Assembly: GCA_965652545.1 (NCBI GenBank) | Contig: CBFGWV010000004.1 | Location: 1-62,775 of the forward strand | Origin: CBFGWV01 sp965652545 | GTDB taxonomy: Bacteria; Pseudomonadota; Gammaproteobacteria; Competibacterales; Competibacteraceae | Direction: 5' to 3' | DNA: 62,775 nt | Part shown: positions 24,962 to 31,943 of the stretch, piece after piece | Position numbering within the stretch: the first letter of the stretch is position 1 | Layout: each line of letters opens with the position of its first letter | The notes under the pieces: generated by a model | Databases searched by the model: none | The model's input: the letters and a program-made list of their open reading frames with translations, nothing else | Told to the model about the DNA's origin: nothing | Translations under genes and position numbers: made by a program

Positions 24962-25744
24962 ATGTCCGAGTCGGCGGGGATTTCGGTGGCCAAGGCCCCG
25001 GTGTCCAATGAAGTCATGATCGAGATGGCCGGGGTGCATAAGTGGTACGGCGAGTTCCACGTGCTCAAGGACATCAATCTCACGGTCCGCCGCGGTGAGC
25101 GCATCGTGGTGTGCGGCCCCTCGGGGTCGGGCAAGTCCACGATGATCCGCTGCATCAACCACCTCGAGTCCCATCAACGCGGGAACATCGTCGTTGACGG
25201 AGTGGAGCTGACTGACAACCTCAAGAACATCGAGTCGGTGCGCCGCGAAGTCGGCATGGTGTTCCAGCACTTCAATCTCTTCCCGCATCTGTCGGTTCTG
25301 GAAAACTGCATCCTCGCCCCGGTGTGGGTGCGCAAGATGCCGCGCAAGGAGGCCATCGACGTCGCCATGCACTATCTGGAGCGGGTCAAGATCCCCGAGC
25401 AGGCCAGCAAGTATCCCGGCCAGCTCTCCGGCGGTCAGCAACAGCGCGTGGCGATCGCGCGCAGCCTGTGCATGGCACCGAAAGTCATGCTGTTCGATGA
25501 GCCGACCTCCGCGCTCGACCCCGAGATGATCAAGGAAGTGCTGGACACCATGGTCAACCTGGCCGAGGAAGGCATGACCATGATCTGCGTGACGCACGAG
25601 ATGGGCTTCGCAAGAACGGTCGCCAACCGAGTGATCTTCATGGACCGCGGCGAGATCGTCGAAGAGAACGAACCCGAGCCGTTCTTCAACAATCCGCAGT
25701 CCGAGCGCACCAAGCTGTTCCTCAGCCAGATCCTGCATCACTGA
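24962..25744 (+). CDS. ABC transporter ATP-binding protein, polar amino-acid type (GlnQ/AapP-like), orphan
   Basis: The 260-residue ATPase has Walker A GPSGSGKST (52-60), the family-typical MIRCINHLE, signature LSGGQQQR, Walker B MLFDEPTSALDPE and H-loop VTHEMGFA. It most resembles the ATPase of general amino-acid importers (AapP/BztD/GlnQ). No permease or binding-protein gene lies on either side, so partners must be encoded elsewhere. A possible TTGACA -35 box lies at 24848-24853, but the -10 is poor. A GGAGAA site precedes the ATG. Confidence 0.9.
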   Translation: MSESAGISVAKAPVSNEVMIEMAGVHKWYGEFHVLKDINLTVRRGERIVVCGPSGSGKSTMIRCINHLESHQRGNIVVDGVELTDNLKNIESVRREVGMVFQHFNLFPHLSVLENCILAPVWVRKMPRKEAIDVAMHYLERVKIPEQASKYPGQLSGGQQQRVAIARSLCMAPKVMLFDEPTSALDPEMIKEVLDTMVNLAEEGMTMICVTHEMGFARTVANRVIFMDRGEIVEENEPEPFFNNPQSERTKLFLSQILHH

Positions 25745-25867
25745 CCTGACACGTTAAGGTACGGGATAGGGGCCTCGGGCAATCCGAGGCCCGCGACTGC
25801 ACAAGGTCGCGGTATAGTAGTCGGCTGTTCCCCATAGCTGCCCAGCGTCACCCTGCTCACATTCCGC

Positions 25868-26434
25868 GTGCCCGACAACGAACAGCTCCATTATTTCGCC
25901 TACGGGTCGAACCTCCTGCCGGCACGGCTGCTCGCTCGCACACCGTCTGCGCGGTTCGCCTCCCGCGCCTGGCTTGCCGATCACCGCTTGAGCTTCGATA
26001 AGCGCGGCCGGGACGGCTCGGGAAAAGCCACGATCGTGGCCGCCGCGGGGTGTACGGTGCCCGGGGTCGTGTACCGACTCGACGTGGCGGATCTACCGCA
26101 TCTGGATGCTGCGGAGGGTTGCGGGTTCGGATACGACCGCGTGATGCTCGACTCGAATCTGGGCCCGGTCATGACATACCGCGCCCCATCCATGTATCGA
26201 TCTGCGCATCCATGGCCGTACGACTGGTATCGTGCCTTGGTGCTCGCGGGAGCCCGCTGGCACGGCCTGCCCACGAATCATCGCCAGTTGCTGGCAGCTC
26301 AACCCGCGTGGGAAGACCCCCAGCAGGAGCGTGCCAACGCTGCCTGGGCGATAATCGCCATCAGCGCCGGTGCGGAACCCGCAGCGGTCGACGAGACTCA
26401 GTGGATTCATCTTGCTTTGACAGGGGCTTCATGA
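25868..26434 (+). CDS. Gamma-glutamylcyclotransferase family protein
   Basis: The 188-residue protein starts at GTG 25868. The signature YFAYGSNL is at residues 9-16, and the likely catalytic Glu83 lies in DAAEGCGFGYDR. These enzymes cyclise gamma-glutamyl amines or peptides to 5-oxoproline. The stop overlaps the L,D-transpeptidase start (ATGA), an unusual coupling of glutathione-type and wall enzymes that may only be positional. Confidence 0.85.
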   Translation: MPDNEQLHYFAYGSNLLPARLLARTPSARFASRAWLADHRLSFDKRGRDGSGKATIVAAAGCTVPGVVYRLDVADLPHLDAAEGCGFGYDRVMLDSNLGPVMTYRAPSMYRSAHPWPYDWYRALVLAGARWHGLPTNHRQLLAAQPAWEDPQQERANAAWAIIAISAGAEPAAVDETQWIHLALTGAS

Positions 26435-27369
26435 TCATGAACCTTATCCGGCGTCGTCTACCGGCCTTTCTGGCCCTGACGGCCATTTTCTGCCTGCCGG
26501 GCATGGCCGCGGCGGACACCTACCCCCTCCCGCCTCCAGGTGTGGAATTGGTGGGTGAAATCCGCATCGATTATGCACGCCACGAGGACACGTTCCTGGA
26601 GATCGCCCGTCGCAACGGGCTGGGTTACGACGAGATCCGTCACGCCAACCTGGGTGTGGACCCGTGGATCCCCGGCGACGGGACTCCCGTCGTGCTGCCG
26701 ACCCGTTATATCCTGCCCAAAGCGCCACGTAGCGGATTGGTGCTGAATGTCCCGGAGATGCGTCTGTACTACTACCCCGGCAGCGGGCAGGTCATGACCT
26801 TCCCGGTAAGCGTCGGGCGCATGGATTGGCGCACGCCCTTGGGCACCACCAAGGTCGTAGCGAAGCAAAAGGACCCGGCCTGGTACCCACCGGAGTCCAT
26901 CCGCCAGGAACACGCCGCGCGTGGTGACCTGCTACCCAAGGTCGTCCCTGCTGGGCCGGATAATCCCCTGGGCAACCGGGTGTTGCGTCTGGGGTTGACG
27001 AGTTACCTAATCCACGGCACCAACAACCCCAACGGTATCGGAATGCGGGTGACGCACGGCTGTCTGAGGCTGTATCCAGAAGATATCGAATTCCTGTACG
27101 ACCTGGTACCCGTGAACACGCAGGTTCATATCGTGAACCAACCAATCAAGTTGGGCTGGCTTGCGGGGACACTCTACATGGAAGTGCATCCTGTCCTGGA
27201 GGAAGACGATACGGAGACCGAAACGCTGATAAGGCAAGCCATTGCCATGGTTGACGCCGAGGTTGCCGGACGCGGCGTAGTGGTCGACCAAGAGCTCATC
27301 CGCACAGTGGTCGAGCAAGCCAGCGGCTTGGCCGTGGAAATCGGTAACGCCTACCAGGCCGCCCGCTAG
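26431..27369 (+). CDS. L,D-transpeptidase (YkuD domain, YbiS/ErfK type)
   Basis: The 312-residue protein has a signal peptide (MIMNLIRRRLPAFLALTA..GMAAA). A LysM-like segment follows (HEDTFLEIARRNGLGYDEIRH to about residue 95), then the YkuD domain with His195 in LIHGTNNPNGIG and the catalytic His209-x-Cys211 in VTHGCLRL. Such enzymes make 3-3 crosslinks or attach Braun-type lipoprotein to peptidoglycan. The length and LysM-like N-terminus match the ErfK/YbiS lipoprotein-anchoring group. An Lpp/OprI-like gene faces it across the next terminator. Confidence 0.92.
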   Translation: MIMNLIRRRLPAFLALTAIFCLPGMAAADTYPLPPPGVELVGEIRIDYARHEDTFLEIARRNGLGYDEIRHANLGVDPWIPGDGTPVVLPTRYILPKAPRSGLVLNVPEMRLYYYPGSGQVMTFPVSVGRMDWRTPLGTTKVVAKQKDPAWYPPESIRQEHAARGDLLPKVVPAGPDNPLGNRVLRLGLTSYLIHGTNNPNGIGMRVTHGCLRLYPEDIEFLYDLVPVNTQVHIVNQPIKLGWLAGTLYMEVHPVLEEDDTETETLIRQAIAMVDAEVAGRGVVVDQELIRTVVEQASGLAVEIGNAYQAAR

Positions 27370-27385
27370 CCGAGCCAGAAACAAG

Positions 27386-27422
27386 AAAGCCCCGTGGCCG
27401 GAAGCCACGGGGCTTTCTTTTT
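27386..27422. terminator. Bidirectional rho-independent terminator
   Basis: AAAGCCCCGTGGC pairs perfectly with GCCACGGGGCTTT (13 bp) around a five-base loop. A T-rich run follows on the plus strand and A-rich sequence precedes it, so it can stop both the L,D-transpeptidase and the facing lipoprotein transcripts. Confidence 0.92.
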
Positions 27423-27435
27423 CACGTGTTTTCGC

Positions 27436-27672
27436 TTACTTCATCATCGAACGCTTGAACATGCGATCGATCTTCTCCTCTGTCGCCATGGCCATGGCCT
27501 TGGCTTCATTGGCTACGGCAAGCGCCTCGTCGGCGGTCGCCTTGGCCTGGTTCGCAGTCGCTTGAGCCTGTTGAGCCTCGCTGCGCACCGCTTCCAGATC
27601 ACTGGAGCTGGCGCAGCCGACCATCAAACCGCCCATCAGACCCAACGCAAAAAGTTTGCTCAACATGTTCAT
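27436..27672 (-). CDS. Small alanine-zipper murein lipoprotein (Lpp/OprI-like)
   Basis: The 78-residue product has a lipoprotein signal ending MVGC (Cys20). An alanine-rich heptad coiled coil follows (SEAQQAQATANQAKATADEA, then more heptads), with the end IDRMFKRSMMK. The C-terminal Lys fits the residue that L,D-transpeptidases link to peptidoglycan. Size, heptads and tail resemble OprI of Pseudomonas and Lpp. A GGGAG site lies before the ATG at 27672. The anchoring enzyme is probably the facing L,D-transpeptidase. Confidence 0.85.
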   Translation of the reverse strand: MNMLSKLFALGLMGGLMVGCASSSDLEAVRSEAQQAQATANQAKATADEALAVANEAKAMAMATEEKIDRMFKRSMMK

Positions 27673-27990
27673 GGTGAATCTCCCAGTTTGAAGCTTTTGG
27701 TAACACTTGAGGGGGAACGACGTAGCGATGAACTGGATTGGACGCGAAACCACAGGCCAGGTTCCACAGCCGCAGGTGTATCACGGAGCACACGAACCCG
27801 ATCCACCCCTTCGGCGTCGTCATTTTGGCAAAAAACAACGAACAACAATAGCCCCAACGGCTGAACCGCGTACTGCGCACTACCCGTGGTGTCATGAATC
27901 TGCAAGAATGCTGATAGACCAACGATACAATTTGGTTCTACCAATAATAAAAGGGCCGGCGCATCACGGTCCGCTCCAGAGGAGGACGCC
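27673..27990. other. Intergenic region, mostly featureless
   Basis: About 318 bases between the lipoprotein start and the small plus-strand gene. It must contain the minus-strand promoter of the lipoprotein gene, which I could not place. On the plus strand TACAAT at 27926-27931 matches five of six -10 bases but lacks a clear -35. I see no RNA gene or other coding frame with a convincing start. Confidence 0.5.
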
Positions 27991-28269
27991 ATGCTGTCCT
28001 TATGGCTCGCATACAGCCGTACCACCTTGGTTTGGCAAGCGGCGTGGCTACGCTCGCTGGCCATGACCCTTCCCTCCATGGATGTGAAGGAACCCACACT
28101 CCGGGCCGGATGCGGGTTACCTGCCTGCGAGGCCGCTGTACACAGCGCTCACAGCGGCCGCCGCTATTGGCGATGCGCACGCTGCGGGCTCGCCGGCATC
28201 GGGTTGGACTTCACCGGTTTGGCGGAACCTGCCCTCGCCCGGACGCCGGTCGTGCTATCGGTGACCTGA
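27991..28269 (+). CDS. Small hypothetical protein with Cys pairs
   Basis: This 92-residue frame has an excellent AGGAGG ribosome site five bases before the ATG (27979-27984), which is the main reason to call it. The protein has two cysteine groups, AGCGLPACEA and RYWRCARCGLAG, spaced like a possible small zinc-binding unit, but I recognise no family. It lies between the lipoprotein and hinT genes and runs convergent with hinT. It could be a real small protein or a chance frame behind a ribosome-like sequence. Confidence 0.45.
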   Translation: MLSLWLAYSRTTLVWQAAWLRSLAMTLPSMDVKEPTLRAGCGLPACEAAVHSAHSGRRYWRCARCGLAGIGLDFTGLAEPALARTPVVLSVT

Positions 28270-28281
28270 GCACATAGCTTG

Positions 28282-28626
28282 TCAGCCGGGCGGCCAGCCC
28301 ATCTGCCGGCCGGCAAGCAAGTGCAAATGGATATGGAAGACGTCCTGCCCACCTTCCTTGTTGCAGTTCATCAGCGTGCGGTAGCCGGACTCTGCGACGC
28401 CCGCCTCCTTGGCCAGACGGGCCGCCACCAGATGTAGCCGCCCGATCAACGGCCCTTGATCTGCCGTCAGGTCGTTGAGCGTTGCGATAGGCGTTTTCGG
28501 GATGATGAGGATATGCACCGGCGCCTGCGGGTTGATGTCCCGGAAGGCCAATACATCCTCATCTTCGTAAACGATATCCGCAGGAATCTCCTTGCGGATG
28601 ATCTTGGCAAAAATCGTCTCGCTCAT
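28282..28626 (-). CDS. hinT: HIT-family purine nucleoside phosphoramidase (HinT-like)
   Basis: The 114-residue protein has the histidine triad HIHLHL (His98, His100, His102) and the N-terminal FAKIIRKEIPADIVYEDE typical of HinT. HinT hydrolyses adenosine phosphoramidates and aminoacyl-adenylates. The ATG at 28626 is preferred over a GTG six bases upstream because GAGG lies at correct spacing. It follows recR with a short gap. Confidence 0.93.
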   Translation of the reverse strand: MSETIFAKIIRKEIPADIVYEDEDVLAFRDINPQAPVHILIIPKTPIATLNDLTADQGPLIGRLHLVAARLAKEAGVAESGYRTLMNCNKEGGQDVFHIHLHLLAGRQMGWPPG

Positions 28627-28646
28627 CGCCACCTCGATACTATCGT

Positions 28647-29249
28647 TCAGAATTCCCGGCGCCCCGAGAAGGCATGGGACAGGGTGCCACCGTCGATATA
28701 CTCCAGCTCGCCACCGACCGGCACTCCATGGGCCAGCCGGGTCACGCGGATGCCGGCGCGGCGCGCACTCTGCGCGATATAGTGGGCCGTCGCATCACCT
28801 TCCACCGTCGGGTTCGTCGCAAGAATGACCTCGCTGACCACCCCACCGGCAAGGCGCTCGTCAAGCCGTTCCAAACCGAGTTCATCGGGACCGATTCCAT
28901 CCAGTGGCGACAAATGCCCCATGAGGACGAAGTAGCGGCCCCGGAAACCGGTGGCCTGCTCGATCAACAGTACATCGGCCGGCGACTCCACTACACAGAG
29001 GCTGGCATCGTCCCTGGCCGGGTCCGTGCACAGTGTGCAAAGCGCCGCTTCAGCCAGGTTGCGGCATTGCTGGCAATGACCGATACCCTCGAGGGCATCG
29101 GTCAGCGCGGCGGCCAGGCGCCCAGCGCCCTCGCGATCACGCTCGAGCAGGTACAGCGCCATCCGCTGAGCCGTCTTGCGCCCAACCCCGGGCAGCGCGC
29201 GCATGGCGTCCATCAAACGGGTCAGGCGGGGAGGCAGGGCCGCGGACAT
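28647..29249 (-). CDS. recR: Recombination mediator protein RecR
   Basis: The 200-residue protein has the N-terminal helix-hairpin-helix (LPGVGRKTAQRMALYLLE), the four-Cys zinc finger (CQQCRNLAEAALCTLC) and the TOPRIM segment LCVVESPADVLLIEQ. It acts with RecF/RecO to load RecA at gaps. It forms the conserved dnaX-ybaB-recR operon, starting five bases after the ybaB stop. Confidence 0.97.
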   Translation of the reverse strand: MSAALPPRLTRLMDAMRALPGVGRKTAQRMALYLLERDREGAGRLAAALTDALEGIGHCQQCRNLAEAALCTLCTDPARDDASLCVVESPADVLLIEQATGFRGRYFVLMGHLSPLDGIGPDELGLERLDERLAGGVVSEVILATNPTVEGDATAHYIAQSARRAGIRVTRLAHGVPVGGELEYIDGGTLSHAFSGRREF

Positions 29250-29254
29250 CTGGC

Positions 29255-29578
29255 TTAGAACGGCATCTTGAAGTTGCCCGGCAGCGGCAGGCCTGCCGTA
29301 AGCCCCGAGAAGCGCTCCTGTGTGGTGCGCTCAAGTTTATGGGCCGCGTCGTTCATCGCGGCGGCAATCAAGTCTTCGAGCATCTCCTTGTCATCGCCCA
29401 TCAGACTGTCGTCGATGGTGACGCGACGCACTTCGTGCTTTCCGGTCACGACGACCTTCACCAACCCGCCACCGGCCTCGCCGATAATTTCCAGATTGGC
29501 CAACTCTTCCTGGGCGCGCTGCAGCTCTTCCTGCATCTTCTGCGCCTGCTTCATGAGATTTCCCAGACCACCTTTCAT
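29255..29578 (-). CDS. ybaB: Nucleoid-associated protein YbaB/EbfC
   Basis: This 107-residue protein starts MKGGLGNLMKQAQKMQEELQ and has the central VVVTGKHEVRRVTIDDSLM characteristic of the YbaB/EbfC family. It binds DNA as a dimer. It lies in the standard position between dnaX and recR. Confidence 0.96.
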   Translation of the reverse strand: MKGGLGNLMKQAQKMQEELQRAQEELANLEIIGEAGGGLVKVVVTGKHEVRRVTIDDSLMGDDKEMLEDLIAAAMNDAAHKLERTTQERFSGLTAGLPLPGNFKMPF

Positions 29579-29617
29579 GGCGTCACCTTCAGTGTTTGGA
29601 GTAAGGGATTGTGGGGC

Positions 29618-31552
29618 TCAGCTGTCCAGTGGCGTCACCGAACCGGGACGGATCTCAGCCCCGAACCGCTCCAACAGGCCCCGCACGCCGGAGTCGGATT
29701 GAATCGAGGCTTCTGCCGCCTGTTGTCGGGCCCGTTCCGTGGCGGCCTGCTGCTCCGCCGGGGTATGTACTGCCCCTGGCGCAGCCTCGGTCCAGACGAG
29801 TCTGAGCGGGCCACCCAGATGGGCCTCCAGCGCTTGCTGCAAAGCGCCCTCCACGGACTCGCGCTTGAGCCCCATATGCTGGGATGACAGCGCCAGAGTG
29901 AGCCGGCCGGGGACATGGTCGACCAACGCGGCGTTCATGGCCAACTGCCGCGGCAGGCCTTTGAGGGGCAACTGTTCCAGTACGTCTCGCCATTGGTCGG
30001 GCTGCCAGACGCCAGGCGTGACGACTGCCGCCACCTCATCGGCGATTGCGGAGCCGGAACGCTCTGCCGCAGGTGCCGGCACGAGGTTGTCGATGTCGTT
30101 CATCACCGTCGGCATAGACACCGCCTCGGGCACACTCACAGGCGATTGCGGCACCTCGATCGCGGCTACCCGACTCGGCTCAACGGGCACCGGGGGTTCA
30201 GACCGCTCACTAACGGTCGGCGATCGCATGGAAACGGGACGGGGTGCAGGAGCGGCAGGAGCGGGGGCGGGGGCTGACGTCGAGGGAGCCGGGACGGCGA
30301 CAGCGTCGGCAGTTTCGCGACGAGAGCGCCCGCCAAGCGCCGCACGAACGGCGTCGAGACCACCGCCACCAACCGCTGAGGCCCGCGGAGGTGCCGCCGC
30401 TGGCGACACGGAGCGACCCGGTGACGCCTCTCCGGCCGATTGAACACCCGATGCCGGAGATTCGACGGCATCGGCCCGGAAACACAACAGGCGGAGCACC
30501 GTCATTTCGAATCCGATTCGCGGGTCGGGCGCCAACGGGAGATCCCGTCGCCCACGCACAGCCAGATCGTAGGCCACCTGGACAGCCTCGGCGGACATCC
30601 GGGCTGCCAGCGCCTTCAGGCGATCGAGCTCTGGCCACTCGGACTCCACCGCGGAGGGCACCAGTTGCAGCAGCGCCGTTCGCTGCAGGGCAATGGCCAA
30701 CTCATCGAGCACGACTTGGAAGTCCGCGCCCAACTCATCGAGGGCCTGCACCTGGGCTAGCGCCTCGGCGCCGTCATCGTCGGCGATCGCATCGAGCACA
30801 TCGACCACCCGGCCCGGGTCGATGGTGCCGAGCATCAGCGACAATGGTTCCAACGACAGGCTTCCGGCACCGTAGGCCAGGGCTTGGTCGGTCAGGCTCA
30901 AGGCATCGCGAACGCTGCCTTGTGCGGCCTTTGCCAGCGCCGCACAGCAACCCGGCCCCACACTGACACCCTCGGCCTCCAAAACGCGCTCCAGATGCTG
31001 CGCGATAACCGGTTGCGGCAGACTTTTCAAGGCAAAACGCTGACAGCGGGACAGCACGGTGACCGGCAGCTTCTGCGGGTCCGTGGTCGCCAGCAGGAAT
31101 TTCACGTGCGGAGGCGGCTCTTCGAGTGTTTTGAGCAGCGCATTGAAGCTATGCCCGGAGAGCATGTGCACCTCGTCGATGAGATACACCTTATAACGCC
31201 CACGAGTGGGCGCGTACTGAACGTTGTCGAGCAACTCGCGGGTGTCTTCGACCTTGGTCCGGGAGGCACCGTCTACTTCGATGAGATCGACGAATCGCCC
31301 ACCGTCCACGGCAAGACAACTGGCACACTCACCGCAGGGATCGGGCCCGACGCCACGCTCGCAATTGAGGGATTTGGCCAAAAGCCGCGCCAGCGTGGTC
31401 TTGCCCACACCGCGGGTACCGGTAAACAAATAGGCATGATGGACGCGATCGGCACGCAGCGCATTGACCAACGCCTGGACGACGTGCTCTTGCCCGACCA
31501 GTTCCTCGAACCGCCGGGGGCGCCATTTCCGTGCCAACACCTGATAGCTCAT
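29618..31552 (-). CDS. dnaX: DNA polymerase III subunits tau/gamma
   Basis: The 644-residue protein starts MSYQVLARKWRPRRFEELVGQ. Walker A GTRGVGKT is at residues 45-52, the zinc module uses Cys64, Cys73, Cys76 and Cys79, and sensor and helicase-like motifs follow. A Pro/Ala-rich linker (about 430-520) leads to the tau-specific C-terminal domain. No A6G-type slippery heptamer is visible in the gene, so the E. coli style frameshift that makes gamma is not supported. It heads the dnaX-ybaB-recR operon. Confidence 0.96.
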   Translation of the reverse strand: MSYQVLARKWRPRRFEELVGQEHVVQALVNALRADRVHHAYLFTGTRGVGKTTLARLLAKSLNCERGVGPDPCGECASCLAVDGGRFVDLIEVDGASRTKVEDTRELLDNVQYAPTRGRYKVYLIDEVHMLSGHSFNALLKTLEEPPPHVKFLLATTDPQKLPVTVLSRCQRFALKSLPQPVIAQHLERVLEAEGVSVGPGCCAALAKAAQGSVRDALSLTDQALAYGAGSLSLEPLSLMLGTIDPGRVVDVLDAIADDDGAEALAQVQALDELGADFQVVLDELAIALQRTALLQLVPSAVESEWPELDRLKALAARMSAEAVQVAYDLAVRGRRDLPLAPDPRIGFEMTVLRLLCFRADAVESPASGVQSAGEASPGRSVSPAAAPPRASAVGGGGLDAVRAALGGRSRRETADAVAVPAPSTSAPAPAPAAPAPRPVSMRSPTVSERSEPPVPVEPSRVAAIEVPQSPVSVPEAVSMPTVMNDIDNLVPAPAAERSGSAIADEVAAVVTPGVWQPDQWRDVLEQLPLKGLPRQLAMNAALVDHVPGRLTLALSSQHMGLKRESVEGALQQALEAHLGGPLRLVWTEAAPGAVHTPAEQQAATERARQQAAEASIQSDSGVRGLLERFGAEIRPGSVTPLDS

Positions 31553-31613
31553 CGTCGCCTGATGTCCGTCGGCTGGGTTGGAACTATACCGGCGCTGGGG
31601 AGCCACCTCAAAG

Positions 31614-31728
31614 GGTGGCGACCCGCACCAGCCACACCCCGGCGCCCGAATCCACCGCTGCCGCTGCTCCCTTCCGGGCCTGACGGGGTTCACAGTGTAT
31701 CGTCGCGAGGGAACCGGTGCGGGCCACC
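31614..31728 (-). ncRNA. ffs: 4.5S RNA of the signal recognition particle
   Basis: The minus strand contains the diagnostic Ffh-binding segment GTCAGGCCCGGAAGGGAGCA. Flanking sequences pair into one long hairpin: GGTGGCCCGCACC at the 5' end against GGTGCGGGTCGCCACC at the 3' end. The length of about 115 bases matches E. coli 4.5S RNA. It lies between tRNA-Ser and dnaX. Confidence 0.95.
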
Positions 31729-31774
31729 ATCGAACAGCGGAACCGTCGGCTGAACACACCTGACGGCTCGATAA

Positions 31775-31866
31775 TGGCGGAGAGAGAGGGATTCGAACCC
31801 TCGATACGGTTTAACCCGTATACACACTTTCCAGGCGTGCGCCTTCAACCACTCGGCCACCTCTCC
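31775..31866 (-). tRNA. tRNA-Ser (GGA)
   Basis: The minus strand reads GGAGAGG ... TCTCTCC G CCA, with anticodon loop CTGGAAA (anticodon GGA), the long serine-type variable arm (TACGGGTTAAACCGTA) and T-loop GTTCGAATCC. CCA is encoded. Confidence 0.95.
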
Positions 31867-31943
31867 TAAAACTTCGCTTGCGATCATCGACCGCAAGGGG
31901 CGCAAAGAATACCGTAGCGCCCCAGGCACTGCAATCGATGCGC

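Noticed and set aside
31897..31923. GGGGCGC/GCGCCCC inverted repeat after pnp as a terminator
   Set aside because: The loop is 13 bases and no T-run follows on the minus strand, so evidence for termination is weak.
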